Below are positions 1 through 11,437 of a DNA stretch of 64,000 nucleotides, piece after piece (position 1 is the first letter of the stretch; each line of letters starts with the position of its first letter). Made by a program: the position numbers and the translations under genes. The DNA comes from Nymphaea colorata (Eukaryota; Streptophyta; Magnoliopsida; Nymphaeales; Nymphaeaceae), in the NCBI RefSeq assembly GCF_008831285.2, contig NW_022204507.1, positions 2,898,814 through 2,962,813 on the forward strand, read 5' to 3'. Below the pieces are notes generated by a model, which saw only the letters and a list, made by a program, of their open reading frames with translations, was not told where the DNA came from and searched no databases.

Positions 1-41
1 TTATGTCTCACAACTTCTGACTTTCATACCGGATGTCCATC

Positions 42-278
42 TTAAATCAAGACATTGCCCAGTGCTTGGTTGGAAGCATTAGTCTCCACCTCAAATGGCA
101 AAGTGTAATCAGGCAGGTGCAAAACCGGCTCACTGCTCAATTTCACCTTGAGCAGTCGAAAGGCATCAGCACATTCTGATGATGAATCCCACGTCAAGGG
201 TACCATGACTGTTGAGTATCCCTCAATGAAGCAGCGATAATAATTAGCCAGGCCCAAGAAAGACCAAAGTGTTGGCAC
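42..278 (-). pseudogene. Ty3/gypsy RT thumb and RNase H start
   Basis: The 78-codon frame begins with an F-L-G-L-A-N-Y-Y-R-C-F-I motif (residues 8-19), the connection of gypsy RT. It continues with P-L-T, then F-R-L-L-K-V-K-L-S-S-E-P-V-L-x-L-P-D (~41-57) and P-F-E-V-E-T-N-A-S-N-Q-A-L-G-N-V-L (~61-77). The last motif is the first RNase H block, normally T-D-A-S; the catalytic Asp is Asn here, a GAT-to-AAT type change. The frame stops before the rest of RNase H. Confidence 0.82.
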
Positions 279-289
279 ATTTTAAGGGC

Positions 290-900
290 TGGCTAGTCAA
301 GGATGGCCTGAAATTTTTGGGAATCCATCTCTACCTTTCCATGGCTGACAAAGTGGCCTAAGAAAGGGACCCATGGCTGAGCGAATATGCACTTCTTTGG
401 CTTCAAATACAACTTATTTTCTCACAACTTAGAGAACACCAACTCTAAGTGTTTGACATGGAACTCTATGAATAGACTATAAATCACAATGTCGACCAAA
501 TACATCACCACAAAATCATCGATGTAAAGGCGAAACACATTATTCATTAAATTATAAAATGTAGTTGGTGCATTACAAAGCCCAAAACATTATAAGTTAC
601 TCTAACAAACCATAGCGAGTAATACATGCCTTTCTCGGCTCATCCCCTTTAGCAATCCTCACTTGATAATTCTCAGACCGTAGATCTAACTTAGTGAAGA
701 TCTGGGCATTACCTGGCTGATCAAACAAGTCTTCCACTCGAGGCACAAGTTGTTCATCACAGTGAGCTTATTCAAAGCTTTGTAGTCCACACACATCCGA
801 AGGGAAACATCCTTCTTATGTTGGAACAAGATTGGCTCTTCATAAGGGGCCTTGGATGGTTGGATGTAACCAGCTTCTAGCAATTCGTTGAGTTGCCACC
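290..900 (-). pseudogene. Ty3/gypsy reverse transcriptase fragment
   Basis: The open segment 883-686 reads LEAGYIQPSKAPYEEPILFQ followed by K-K-D-V-S-L-R-M-C-V-D-Y-K-A-L-N-K, which is the finger/palm entry of gypsy RT. A later segment in another frame (about 560-430) reads L-Y-I-D-D-F-V-V-M-Y-L-V-D-I-V-I-Y-S. The catalytic motif should be Y-L-D-D but reads Y-L-V-D at 491-502, so one catalytic Asp is lost. KPKKCIFAQ and F-L-G-H follow at about 400-350. Several stops and frameshifts separate the pieces. RT copies the element RNA into DNA in the family; this copy cannot. Confidence 0.82.
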
Positions 901-1261
901 ACAGTTTAGCTAATCTGGTGGGAACATCTGATATGGAGCCTGGGCAGGAGACTCAACGCTTGGCACCAATCTTATTTCACGGTCCATGTCGCTTCTTGAC
1001 AGCAAATCCTTCGGCATTTCTCTTGGCACAACATTAGAGAATCTGCCAAGTAGTTCCTATACTATGGCAGGAGCATTACCTTGCTTTTGGTCTGGTCTGA
1101 CATCCTTCAATGTAGCCAGAAAGTCAGCTCTCCATGCCTCAATTTGTCATTGAGTTGTAGGACAATATAGCTTTTATAGTAGCCCTGCCTAACACCAATA
1201 GAACCAGACATGGCATCTTCTCATTTGAAATCATTAATGACTTTAGATGCGGTTAGATTGT

Positions 1262-1505
1262 CACCTTGGATTGGGTTAGGAAATCCATGCCCAGCATCTC
1301 ATCAAAATCATCTAGTGTGCAGACCGTGAAGTTACACTTACCCAACCAAGGCCCGACTTGCTTCCTAGCAGCTTACGCTTCATCGTCCGTCACTAAAGGG
1401 ACAACATTAGTGGCTTTCACATGGCTGGTGTTCAGCTTCACCATAAGGCCGAAAGCTCCACCAGACAACTAGCCACAAAATTGTGGGTCACTCATGTGTC
1501 CACCA
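1262..1505 (-). pseudogene. Ty3/gypsy aspartic protease fragment
   Basis: The minus strand reads V-D-T-stop-V-T-H-N-F-V-A-S at about 1500-1465, where the family has V-D-T-G-A-T-H-N-F. It ends with L-D-D-F-D-E-M-L-G-M-D-F-L at about 1315-1275, the conserved second half of the plant gypsy protease. The Gly of the catalytic D-T-G has become TGA, probably from GGA, and a second stop lies mid-domain. In the family this enzyme cuts the Gag-Pol polyprotein. Here it is inactive. Confidence 0.75.
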
Positions 1506-1689
1506 AGGAATGAGTGAGAACTTTATTCAGCCGGACCTCAACATACAACAACCTAGGACTTAAGGCCGTATTCTCAAGAGACTGTCACAGAGTGTTCACC
1601 GTCGAAGAGGGTTCATGCATTTCGGAGGTCCAATGGTCAGTGCTCTTGACTCATCATCGGGCTCCTGGACGACCGCATTCATGTGATTC

Positions 1690-1741
1690 CTGTGAGGACA
1701 ATTTTGCGCATGGTGAAGGCCATTGCAAATGAAGCACCCGG
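1690..1741 (-). pseudogene. Gag zinc knuckle of the gypsy element
   Basis: The minus strand reads GCFICNGLHHAQNCP at about 1739-1695. This is the C-x2-C-x3-H-x4-C variant of the retroviral CCHC knuckle that is usual in plant Ty3/gypsy gag. All four metal ligands are present. It binds the element RNA in the family. It sits between gag and protease, as expected. Confidence 0.8.
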
Positions 1742-1826
1742 AATAGTTTGAAGATTTGTAGGGTATGTCTCTTAGGCCCTCCTTCTTCTTACCACCGTAT
1801 TTTGCTTTGGCCGACTTGTACCGCTT

Positions 1827-2405
1827 TTATGGCTGATTCTTAGATGTTTCGTCACTAAACTGCACACAAAAATCTAAGAGACGATTGACTATTGGTAAAG
1901 CAGAATGCAATTCTTTTACTTCTGGCCGACAAATTTCAGTTTGAGCCCATGACTGAAGACCACTCATAAAGTAAAATAGCTTGTTTTCTTCTGCCATGTT
2001 CTTTATGTCAAGCATTAATGAAGAAAATGCCTTGACATAATCCCGAATGGTCCCAGCCTGCTTAAGCTGTTGTAGACCTTCTCGAGCAATCCATGCAACA
2101 TTCAAAGGCAAAAATTGATACCTAAGTTCGTGCTTCATTTTGGCCCAAGTAGAGATAGGCACCTTACCTGTGTGACTATCCTCTTCCAGCTTCGTCTCCC
2201 ACCACAATTTGGCACTACTGTGCAAATACATGGCCACGACAATGACTTTATCATCCTTTTTGGTATGAACAGCTTTGAAGTACTGCTCGATGTCCCAAAG
2301 ATATTTCTCAAGGTCCTTCAAGCAACGGGCACCATAGAAAACTTTAGGCTCTGGTATCTTTATCTTTGACGTCTCCCATGTGGCCGCTCCCAGCACATGG
2401 CACAC
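1827..2405 (-). pseudogene. Ty3/gypsy gag (capsid) fragment
   Basis: An open frame of 192 codons reads as the plant retrotransposon gag domain. It has the typical run of a Tyr-rich helix (residues ~25-45, LEKYLWDIEQYF), a central WW-containing segment (LWWETK, ~68-73), a W-x-x-MK-x-EL-x-x-QF motif (~87-98) and a conserved RDYVKAFSSLMLDI stretch (~121-134). Gag packages the element RNA in cytoplasmic particles. It is the longest intact piece of this element. The zinc knuckle lies downstream in a separated frame, so the native gag is broken after this segment. The start codon is simply the first Met and the native N terminus may differ. Its identity as gag is clear; activity is not expected. 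Confidence 0.85.
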
Positions 2406-2610
2406 AACAACAAATTATTGCTACCAGACTAATCTGGTTTGCCCAAGCTAGTTGCGAAGGTCTTAAATGAGACCATCCGACCGAGCAGCAAGTTTCTTTA
2501 TCTGATTCTCAGGAAGGGTCAGATGCTCACTTGAGTTGTCAGCGAGCCAATAGATTCCTCCAAGGGAGAGAGTCTCAACTTTCGAGTCTCAGCTCCATTA
2601 GTCGTCATTA

Positions 2611-2630
2611 CAACTTGTCTTTGATACCAA
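2611..2630 (-). other. Primer binding site of the gypsy element (tRNA-Met type)
   Basis: The minus strand reads TTGGTATCAAAGACAAG, close to the initiator-Met primer site TGGTATCAGAGC used by many plant LTR elements. It lies about 200 bp before gag, which is the right side and distance. The LTR would end just to its right (about 2631). Confidence 0.6.
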
Positions 2631-3460
2631 TTCTTATCAACCTACACAACGTAAGTCTGTCGCATAGACTTACCAGCCAAATCACCACCCATATGAAAAC
2701 TCAAAGGATCAATGGACAACCAGCTTTGCCTCAACTCGAAAGCTTAGTCTTTTCTCATAAAAAAAACTTGTAAGATTGTCAAAGCAATTACATGTGCCTT
2801 CTCTCTACACTTCTTTGGTTGGTTTAAGTATCCAGCCATAGCTATTACATTATTTGAATTCAAAACCAACATGGTAACAATATTTGGCCCAGATTAAAAT
2901 GTAGTTGTGGGCTCAAACCGCCCGACCACTGCTTGTCCAGGAACCACTCCCCCACACCGGCCAGTGATTAGCCACGAGCATTGCTGCCCGTAGACTACCT
3001 GGTCATGAGGCTATTATCTGACATCTGTTCCCATAGCCTGCAACTGCTTGGCACGGCTGGCACTACTGCTTGGCTGCCACCTAACCAAATCTGTTCCCTC
3101 CAAGGCACCACATTCAAATTCATGCCATCTGATGCTACCAACTGACACAACCTTCCCTTTCGTAGTGGCCACAAGTTGAGGGGCTGGTGTCCTCCAACCG
3201 ACAGTGTTCCCTATATAGGCGTTGTGGGTGATCGCTCATCGTGTATGGGAAAAACACCAAAGACCTCTGGACTATCATAAATTTCTGATTGCTTGTTATT
3301 GCCGAGCTATGGCCTCTGGTTGTTGCTGTTGCTTCCTTGAGACTATGTAGATGCCTTCCATGGCCTCGCCATGCCAGGCCGTCCATGTCTAGGTTAGGCC
3401 ATGCCATCCCTGGATAGGGGCCAGGGCAGGGTCTTAAAGATATCCAGTACCCTGTTTGAC
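2631..3460 (-). repeat. Probable 5' LTR of the gypsy element, with TATA box
   Basis: This stretch lies immediately upstream of the primer site. It has no element coding sequence but carries a TATA motif (GCCTATATAG on the minus strand, 3211-3220), a plausible LTR promoter. The boundary at 3460 is a guess, because no second LTR is available for comparison. The long minus-strand open frame inside it shows no domain and is probably fortuitous. Confidence 0.45.
3211..3220 (-). promoter_or_regulatory. TATA box of the gypsy LTR
   Basis: GCCTATATAG on the minus strand, about 580 bp before the primer site, fits a U3 promoter. No other promoter element is recognised. Confidence 0.4.
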
Positions 3461-6400
3461 TCATTCCAATAACTTATTTTTTAATATTATATATTCAAAT
3501 ATAGATATCATTACATATTTTGTTATGTTTAATTATATTAATATATTAAACTATATTAAAAATTTATTTTTTCTTTCTAATCGAGTGAGGATGGGTTTCT
3601 GGCCTGAGTTGTAGGCAATTGGGTCAAGCCAAGGCTGCAGTCAAGTGATGTGGTCTAACCCGATCCCAACTTCTTGTCCGGCAGGGTCCGGCCTGACCGA
3701 AGCCTGGCCTTACCTACGGACGAGAATATTAAAAAATAATGGCGAGCATATGGTGGTCGCTTTTGACCTGCCGTAGCGGCTTGGGTGTGTCTATCTCCAT
3801 TTTACTTACTGAGAGACCACAATTGATTAGGCCTCAGGGACAAATTAGAGTGGATGCAACGATAGGTTGGGCTGGGGCTGGTACTGGGAACCCAATTGAA
3901 CTTAAAGCTTTGTCATATTCATATGCCTTGGCAATTGGCACATATCTTTTACTTTAAAAAATGCAAATTCATGTTAATTTTGTTTTCATGTGTCTAAGTG
4001 CAGTTTGAAATATGATACACCTATACCCAGCTAGGGTGTATAGTTCAGTTCAAATGAGACGTTGCAAAGTTAAAAGGAGCAGGTATATGCCGAACATAAT
4101 GTTCACTCGAGATCCGATTTGAAGCTGGCATAGCCCAGCCTGCAAATAATGGCCCGGACGGACTTCAGTGGGTGTGCCAACAGTGGCACGCCTTCACATG
4201 ATGCTCACCCCCGTTTAGAAGCGAGAATTGCTTTGCAGAGAATGACAGGTTTTGTGTGTTGTGCCGCTTAGTTGCTTAGATTGACTACCACTGCTTTGAA
4301 TTCAGACTTTTCTCCTCTTTGTTCTTGGGTACCAAGACAAAAGGTCTCTCAATTAACACTTGCATTGTTTTCAAAGGGGCATCCTCAAAGTTGCAGGTGT
4401 CTACTTCACATACAAATAATTTGCGAACACCCCCATAGGTTAAACCTGCCAAGGTTATTTCTGAACAAAATTTCTCCAAGGTCTGAAAAAATTATGGAAG
4501 GTTTAGATCACTTCTGGGCAAATAATAAATTGCCGCTCAACATTTACAGCTTGACAAACATGTACTCAACTTTTGAGACAAATTGCCACGGAGTGACTTC
4601 TGCATAAAAAGCATTAAAGTTGATCGAACATTCACCTTTTTAATCTAAACAATATATTTTTTCCCTCTTCTTTTGGAAATAATTTTGAATGATGAGTAGT
4701 TTTATAAATTATTCAAATCGCTTTATTGATTTTTCCTCCTGAGGTAGCTCTTTATGAATTTCCTTCAGAAGTCTGTGCCTACTACTTGTTGAACCTTAAA
4801 AGTTGAACTGTTATTTTTAATTTAGCAAAAAGTTTAGTGGCTATTTGTAATTTCTTATGTACGGAACATAGGGCAGTACAGTGATAGGTTGGTTTGGCAG
4901 TTATATACCAGCCCAACAATTTTTCTTTATTTTCATATTGGCCCATTCAACTATTTGTTTATTTGTATATATATTCGTAACTCTTAAGGAAAGAGAATAT
5001 TTGGAAAACTGGCCATGAGCCAAAAATTTAACAGGTCCAGCGAGTATTTGATTACTTGGTCAGACCCTGCACTCGTATGCCAGTGGCTGAATTCCTTTTG
5101 TACCGGGTAGTAAGTAAACCATCCACTGTCTAAAACCGACAGCTGATACGTATGACAAAGAACAGTTGAAGCCCTAGGTTTTGATCTGCAATGCCTAACC
5201 TGGTCCGGCAAACCATTAAGTTTATAAATATATAAATTAAAAAGTGTCAACAACAAAACCAGTGGAACTTTTCCTCTCAATATATGATTTCCTAGTCATT
5301 GACCTGCTGGAAGCAAGTCATGACGCGTAGGTGGATCTACCCCACAAAAAATGTATACCATGACCCAGCATCTTTGGCTTTTGTTCAGTCATACTGCTCA
5401 CTCGCCAAAGTCCTCCTCACTAAAATCTGTTTTGAAAAACACCTGTGCTCCATGCCCTTGAACTTTTCTGCAAAAATAGGACAACCAATTACGGTACGCA
5501 AAAAATCAAATTTCAAACAGTCAATGTCGCAATGTATCTCAAAGCTGAATCCCTTATTATTCAAGGTTCAAGAGTTAAATGCTATCACACTTAATTAGTG
5601 TTAAACTCCAATTGACTACTTCCATCCCTTATTTCCTGAGTTAAAATTGGAGGTGACTGCCGCAATAGTGGTGAGAGCATTGAGTTCATTTTCTTTGCAT
5701 TTTTTCATTTTCATATCCATCATCACCTTCATTGGCAACAATATTGGCTTGTGAATGTTTTCAACCCCCATTTCTGTTTCCCTTGAGAAATCCTTCATTT
5801 AAAAAAAAACATTTAGATAAAAAGGTAAAAAATGTCAGGAACAAATAAACATTATATATAATAGTCATTATATCAAAACATTGTACATGTGTGTGTGTGG
5901 TAGATATGAGACCATTAGGGTAAGGAATAAATACCCGACCTTTTAAATTTGTGTTAAAATGTGTTATAAATAAAATGTTGTTGTAATGTATTCATAAACA
6001 TTAGTTTACTATAAATCATTCTTTACCGCAAGTCATTCTGTAAGAAATATATATATATTTTTTCTTCTATTAAAGTTTTGATATTTTAAAAGCCGTTTGT
6101 TTTTTATTATTAGAAAACATTATATAAGTAAAAAAATTTACTAATTTAATGTATGTTTCTCACCAAGTCACCCTTTACTGCCAAAAAATATGTTGATAAT
6201 TAATTTTAATGGGTCTGGTTTTCATTTCTTATCTAAGTAGCTAAACGGAACCCCAGCTCAGGGCAGAAGCTAGATAATGTCAACAAAGGGTTTTTAGTTA
6301 TATAATTTTAGAAGGGACACTTGTATGTAAGTTCAAAAAACAGCCATGAAATTTGAATATAAAAATAACCATTTTTTGAGGGCCTGTGTGGGCAATTCCC

Positions 6401-6860
6401 CACACTATGCCCACACCTCCCTCTGCCCCGGCCCCAGCAACTGTTATTGCAGGGTCTTATCCTTCTTACCTGCATGCCTCTCTCTTTTCTTCTTAGTTAA
6501 TGCACTACTAGAATGCTGCTGCAACGCATGATGCTGAATTCTTCCTTTTTCTTCTTCGTAGGCATGATGCAAAAATGCAATCCAGTTTCTCCGATCATGA
6601 TTGAAGATAGAGAATGGAGCACAGCCCTTAACGAATGCAATCATCCTCCAGCTCATGGCTGACCGTGCCTGATGAGTTGGTACGTCGCGTTGTTATTGAA
6701 CTACTGTTCCAAAGGTGTCCAAGCAATGAGGCTTAATATAAGCGACCCGATACAGGGGAAAGGTGATCAATTCTCTTTGCTCCACAAAAATTACCTTGAT
6801 TTTTTTTCTCACTTTTGTGGGAGGTGTTTTCTAACTTTGCATCAAGTAGTGTGTTGTAAG
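3461..6860. other. Spacer without recognisable genes
   Basis: AT-rich DNA with scattered short frames of random look. A GC-rich patch at 3590-3725 (GGCCTGAG, GGCCTGACC) is probably old repeat DNA. The only stretch that looks coding is on the minus strand at 4285-4490, given separately. Runs of A/T (for example 5800-6200) and short GT repeats (5890-5900) are present. Confidence 0.5.
4285..4490 (-). pseudogene. Unidentified exon-like fragment
   Basis: The minus strand gives about 68 codons with protein-like composition (E-I-T-L-A-G-L-T-Y-G-G-V-R-K then L-F-V-C-E-V-D) ending in TAG. It is preceded by a T-rich tract and TCAG at about 4492-4489, which resembles a 3' splice site. I do not recognise the family. 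It may be the last exon of a decayed or captured gene, or chance. Confidence 0.25.
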
Positions 6861-6867
6861 AGGTCGA

Positions 6868-6868
6868 A

Positions 6869-6904
<36 letters not shown>
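6868..6904. repeat. (TA)n microsatellite
   Basis: About 17 TA units, nearly perfect apart from one TATGTATA interruption near its start. Frames through it on both strands are artefacts (Tyr-Ile repeats). Confidence 0.95.
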
Positions 6905-6907
<3 letters not shown>

Positions 6908-7171
6908 GACATCCTCCAGCCATCTTGAGGTCCATCTAATAACAGCCATTTGATGCATTGCATCGGTTGTGGGTGTTATTAAACACACTGCCCAATGCAA
7001 GGCACATTGGCTGTGAGAAGCAAAAAGCTTTGTCCATTCAAACATGGATGAAAAAATCCACAAATCATATTTATATATATACAACTGTTGTTTTTTTATG
7101 TGTTCTCTCTCTCTCTTTCTCTATCTCCATAAAATTAGTAAAAAAGGGAAGTTTCTGGCACATATAACTGT

Positions 7172-7175
<4 letters not shown>

Positions 7176-7212
<37 letters not shown>

Positions 7213-7231
7213 CCACACACCCACACACACC
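7176..7231. repeat. (TA)n microsatellite followed by CA-rich repeat
   Basis: About 15 TA units at 7177-7206 run into an ACACCC/CACACA tract at 7209-7230, a compound microsatellite. Confidence 0.95.
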
Positions 7232-8200
7232 GGATCTTACTTGAGTTTTAAAACATAAAATCCAAATCCTATTTTGAATCCTAAGGCAAATTTGGTAAAG
7301 GTTGGGCTCATCTCCCATGTGTGCGAGAGAGGGATAGATCTAAGCAATAAAAGTCAGGAGGGTAAAAAAGATAAATAAGGAGTCCACATGAAGGAGGAGG
7401 GGTGTGGAAAACTATCAACCAACGTTGCATATGATAAATTGGATGTTAAATCATAAAACGTTTGCATTCATGCTCATATCTGACAACTGTAAAATGCCTT
7501 GAATTTATGACAAAACGAATGAAATTTTTTAAAGACTTAAAATAGAAATATTTTGGCAATGTGCACTTTTTTTAATAAAAAAATCAGTGGCATTATTAGC
7601 TTTTTTATCCTAAGATTACATTTTTTAAATTTATAAATGAAAAAACAATATCAATTTCGAAATTATACATTTAAGCCCAAAATTTATATTTTATCTAATA
7701 TATGGTTTAATATTTACAAGTAATCAGCAATATGCGCGACTTTGTTCTGTAGATTTGTATGTAAATCTTTTGTAACTAAAAATAATTTACTGATTCTTTT
7801 TTATTAATGTTGTCACGGACTTTGTCTAAACGAAATTCTAGAAGACCATGAAAAAGATGGTTCAAGCACTACTTTGATTTTCCTTTCAATTGCGTCTATG
7901 TAAAAGGTTAGTGGTAGTTCTCAAAGTTTTAATTTCGAATTAAGTTAGATATGTTTAAACTTTCTATTTACTTAACATGGACTTTTTAATTGCAAAAAAT
8001 CAACCAATGAATCACTAGAAATTTTTTTCCATACTTTCTCGGTATGATTGACATGTTTCACTAAATTTGGAAGAAAAAAAAATCCTGTAAATATTGAAAA
8101 TTGATTTCTACGTAGAATCAATTTATTAAAATGTATGGACATAGTTTGGGTCCACATGTTTTAACCTTAAAGTGGAAAATATTATTTAATAAATGGCTCT
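7232..8200. other. AT-rich spacer
   Basis: No coding or RNA feature recognised. Poly-A/T runs are common. It leads into the fold-back repeat at 8.2 kb. Confidence 0.5.
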
Positions 8201-8204
8201 TGGG

Positions 8205-8700
8205 AGTCGGGTTAATCAACTGGAGCATGACCCAAGCTTCACATTACTCAAGCTCGGCCTGATCATGTATGTACCTAGCAATGGGAGCGAGTTTTGTATG
8301 TCATCCCATTTACGAGATAACAAAAGATTTATGAGATAATGGACAGACAAATGTAAGAGATAATACTTAAATATAAGTATGAGATATTGTTTATGACATA
8401 ACAAAAAGATTTATGAGATAATGAGATAACAGACGAATATATGAGATAACGCTAAAAATAGGTATGAAATAATGTTTATGAATATGGGATAAGAAAATAT
8501 TTATAAAATAATGAGATGGCGAACGGATGTATGAGATAATGCTAAATATAAGTATGATATATTGTTTATGAGATAATAAAATATTTATGAGATAATGAGA
8601 TAACACTCAACATTTATTGCTTAAAGGAGTATTTTGGTTATAGCTATATGCATATATAGGTTGGCAAATTTTACCTTTATCAAATCTCCAAATCTTTTTT
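8205..8700 (-). repeat. Left arm of fold-back: array of GAGATAA motifs
   Basis: The motif ATGAGATAA recurs at intervals of about 15-50 bp from 8316 to 8606 (as GAGATAA, GAGATAAT, ATGAGATAATG). The reverse complement of 8316-8700 matches 9265-9720 and, more weakly, 10505-10830. The outer part ends in a patch at 8210-8275 with CAAGCTCGGCC. The inner end (8660-8700) pairs with 9270-9310. See the partner arm. Confidence 0.8.
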
Positions 8701-9264
8701 TTTTGTATTTTTCTTTTTCTTTTCCTTGCAAAAAGTCATTTTTTTGTTAATCATCGGCATTTTTTGTCATTATTAAAATGACACATGAAATTTCATACAC
8801 AAGAACGACATGTATGATCTGACAACAAGTGAAATTTTATATAGGTAGCTTGTGCATTAAGGAGGCTGAAGAAACTTCCACGATGGTGCAGTCGTTTGAG
8901 CATGTAGGTACCGTTAAAGGTAACACAGAGCAAGCAAGGTTGCTGGATGAGACAAACCTAAATTTTCATTAGAAGGTCGAACTGTGATATCATTATAAAG
9001 AACTTTTAAAATGAAAATTGTCAGTTTTAGAACTTTTTCATTGGTTTTTTATCCAGATAGAAAAGGTTTCCTTTAAAACAAGCCAAGAGTGGCCTAGTTA
9101 TCAAAGTAATTAAAAAGGTGATGGGGGCAGTCCATCTTCACTGAAAGCTAGTTATATACGTTCTCTGTGCATAAAATTTTATGCACCATTTTAATAATTA
9201 TATAAAAATGATAATGATTAATAAAAAAGAATCTTTTTTTATGCACAAAAAAGGAAACCATAAT
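8701..9264. other. Loop between the fold-back arms
   Basis: About 560 bp of AT-rich DNA with no domain. Short frames on both strands near 9148-9363 are Lys/Asn/Ile-rich and overlap each other, so they are not genes. Confidence 0.5.
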
Positions 9265-9725
9265 AAGAAGATTTGGAGATTCGATAAAAATAAAATTTGT
9301 GAGTTTGTATATGCATATCATCAGGTCCAATATACCATGTTAAGCAGTAAAAAGATGTTTTAGTTTTTTTGTCCCACTCATAGCTTTATCTCACTATCTC
9401 ATCAATATTTTATTATCTCATAAACAATATCTCGTACTTATAATTAGTGTTATCTCATACATCCATCAATTATCTTATTATTTCATAATGTTTTATTATT
9501 TCATAAACAGTATCACATATTTATGTTTAATGTTATCTCATGTATTTGTCTGTTATCTCATAAATCTTTTGTTATTTCATAAACATTATCTTATACTTGT
9601 GTTTTAGCACTATCTCATACATCCATCCATATGTTATCTCATTATCTCATAAATCTTTTGTTATCTTATAAGCATTATCTCATATTTATTAGTTATTTCA
9701 TACTTATTTGTTGTTTCACGCACAT
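9265..9725 (+). repeat. Right arm of fold-back: array of TTATCTCAT motifs
   Basis: TTATCTCAT, TTATTTCAT and close variants recur about every 15-50 bp from 9385 to 9700. The arm starts with AGATTTGGAGATTCGATAAA, which is the inverse of 8690-8665 in the left arm, and then keeps the same order (a GTATATGCATAT patch, a GCAGTAAA patch, then the motif array). The inverted pairing is imperfect but extends over about 450 bp. Confidence 0.8.
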
Positions 9726-10504
9726 ACATATGCATTGTTTGGGCATGAAACTAAATGTGCATAGTGCTAGTAGGATCTTCATCCCGTAAGTTCATTACAT
9801 ACACTGGGACAGCATACGAAACTTGCTGTCCATCTTCACACCATAGCTTCGTGCGTTAATATTTTGGTTCACCATGCTGGGTTTTTTTTTCATGCAACCA
9901 GCTTCGGTTTCCAAGCTTATTTTAGAGTGCTATTGGGCCACGGATCAAAGAGCAAATCATTTTTCCATGGATACAGCGAGCTGGAGTTACCAGTCTGGTG
10001 GCAGGTCCTTCAGCGATGGAGTGGCTGTTCCTGTTCATTGTGCACGTCCTGTTGAGACTTTGTTGTGACAGCTTTAGTGCCAGAATCGACTTTTGAGAGG
10101 TTGGGAGGCTCTCGCCATATTCAAACCATCATTGATAATAATTAAAAATATTGGTCATCCAACTGCCTTGGGAGGAAATGATGTCCTTGATGTTCAGGTG
10201 GCGAAGCACAACATACTCATACTGGCCTCAGCGGTAATGGACTGACAAGCCTCACTCACCACCCACTTGATCAAGATGGTGGGACATCCAACCTTGGTGC
10301 TTCCAGCAGCCACAACGGGAACATGAACACTAATGGTAGTGAACAGCCCCAGTGGGCCTTGGAGCAGCAGCAAGGTCGTCATTTCTGAAGCTGGTTATAT
10401 GTAAACCGTGCCCGTGTATGTAATTTTGTTTACCAGTTTAAGTATGGCAAAAATGCCGATGATTAACACAAAAAGAGCTTTTGCAGGTATTAAAATGGAA
10501 ACAA
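9726..10504. other. Spacer between repeat copies
   Basis: No gene recognised. Short overlapping frames at 9864-10068 and 10194-10382 show no domain. Confidence 0.4.
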
Positions 10505-10860
10505 CAAAAAGAAGATTCAATAAAGGTAATATTTGTCAGTTTGTATATGCATGTCGTTATGACCAATATACACCTTTCAGCCATTAAAAAACATGTTCAT
10601 TTTTTTGTTCCTCTCATGGCATTACCTCATTTTCTCACAATATAGGACATCAAGCAGTAAACAACAGTTCTGATTTTGTTCTTCCTATAACATTATCTCA
10701 TTATCACATAATATACCCCTTTAACCAGTAACAAAGAACTTTTTTTTGGGTCCCTCTTATATCATTATCTCATGAAAATTTTATTATCTCAGAAAAATTA
10801 TCCCATTAACAACTTGTCTCAAACATTAACTAGGAACCCGATTTGATGTCAAGCTCGGTT
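10505..10860 (+). repeat. Third, diverged copy of the TTATCTCA motif arm
   Basis: It has the same order of landmarks as 9265-9725: AGATTCAATAAAGGTAATAT, then GTTTGTATATGCATG, then a CATTAAAAAAC patch, then ATTATCTCATTATC and TTATCTCATGAAA. It is in the same orientation as the right arm. It ends near CAAGCTCGGTTGAAGG (10850-10865), which resembles the outer end of the left arm. The copy is shorter and more decayed. Confidence 0.65.
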
Positions 10861-10869
10861 GAAGGTGGA

Positions 10870-11437
10870 TCGGTTGGTGCACTCAATAGACACTAATGCC
10901 TCACGTTTAACTGCAAGAATGATCATGTAGCCCATACGTAAAGAAGTTGCTCTTCAAAAATACCCTTCGTTGCACCAAAATGGCTTTTTCGAAAAGATTG
11001 TGCCCGAGGTGGACTGTAGTAATGATGCGAAATGGCCCTACATGAAAAAGTTAAAGGAAGTTTATTGGTCGAAGCTTTTCCATAATGCTTTGAGCATTTG
11101 CAGCAGAAGGAGCCTGAGCAGGAGGAGGTGGAGGTGGCAAAAACGATTGGACAGGCTGCCAAGACAAAGAAAGGAGGGGAGATTGGATTTCAATGGAAGA
11201 AGGCGGCGGAAGGGGACAGACTCCTGGAGGTGGAGAATGCAGGGGCAGAAAAATTAGTGTTAGATGTGTAGACTATACCTACACCAAAAATTAGAGGTGG
11301 TGGAGAGTGTTGAAAAGAAAAGGAGGTGATTGTGTGACATCGATGTAAGTAATCTATGTCATTTATTTTTTAAGCATTTGTAATTAAATTTTCTATGCAG
11401 GTCATGTCTTTGACACTAGTATTTCAGTTGCATAAAT
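10870..11437. other. Spacer upstream of the PMD remnant
   Basis: Contains a purine-rich stretch (11090-11330, AGGAGGTGGAGGTGG and similar). A 95-codon plus-strand frame at 10970-11257 becomes Arg-rich and shows no domain. It could be decayed upstream coding sequence of the PMD gene, but I cannot show that. Confidence 0.35.

Larger units (their letters stand above)
1..3460 (-). mobile_element. Ty3/gypsy LTR retrotransposon, decayed, truncated by window edge
   Basis: Read on the minus strand, the order is LTR-like DNA (about 3460-2631), a primer site (2621-2630), gag (2405-1827), zinc knuckle (about 1739-1695), aspartic protease (about 1500-1260), reverse transcriptase (about 890-300) and the start of RNase H (278-1). 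Protease before RT and RNase H is the order of Ty3/gypsy pol; integrase would lie to the left, outside the window. Every domain is broken by stops or frameshifts, so the element is dead. The outer LTR edge is uncertain because the second LTR is not in the window. The gypsy lineage is not resolved. Confidence 0.85.

Noticed and set aside
3135-3464. 109-codon minus-strand frame
   Set aside because: It lies in the putative gypsy LTR, spans the TATA box and has no domain.
3739-3957. 72-codon plus-strand frame
   Set aside because: Short, no domain, no supporting signals.
6672-7318. Open frames on both strands rich in Tyr-Ile and Ile-Tyr
   Set aside because: They are translations of the (TA)n microsatellites and overlap one another.
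10970-11257. 95-codon plus-strand frame with Arg-rich end
   Set aside because: The Arg-rich part comes from a purine-rich tract and no domain is visible. A decayed upstream exon of the PMD gene cannot be excluded.
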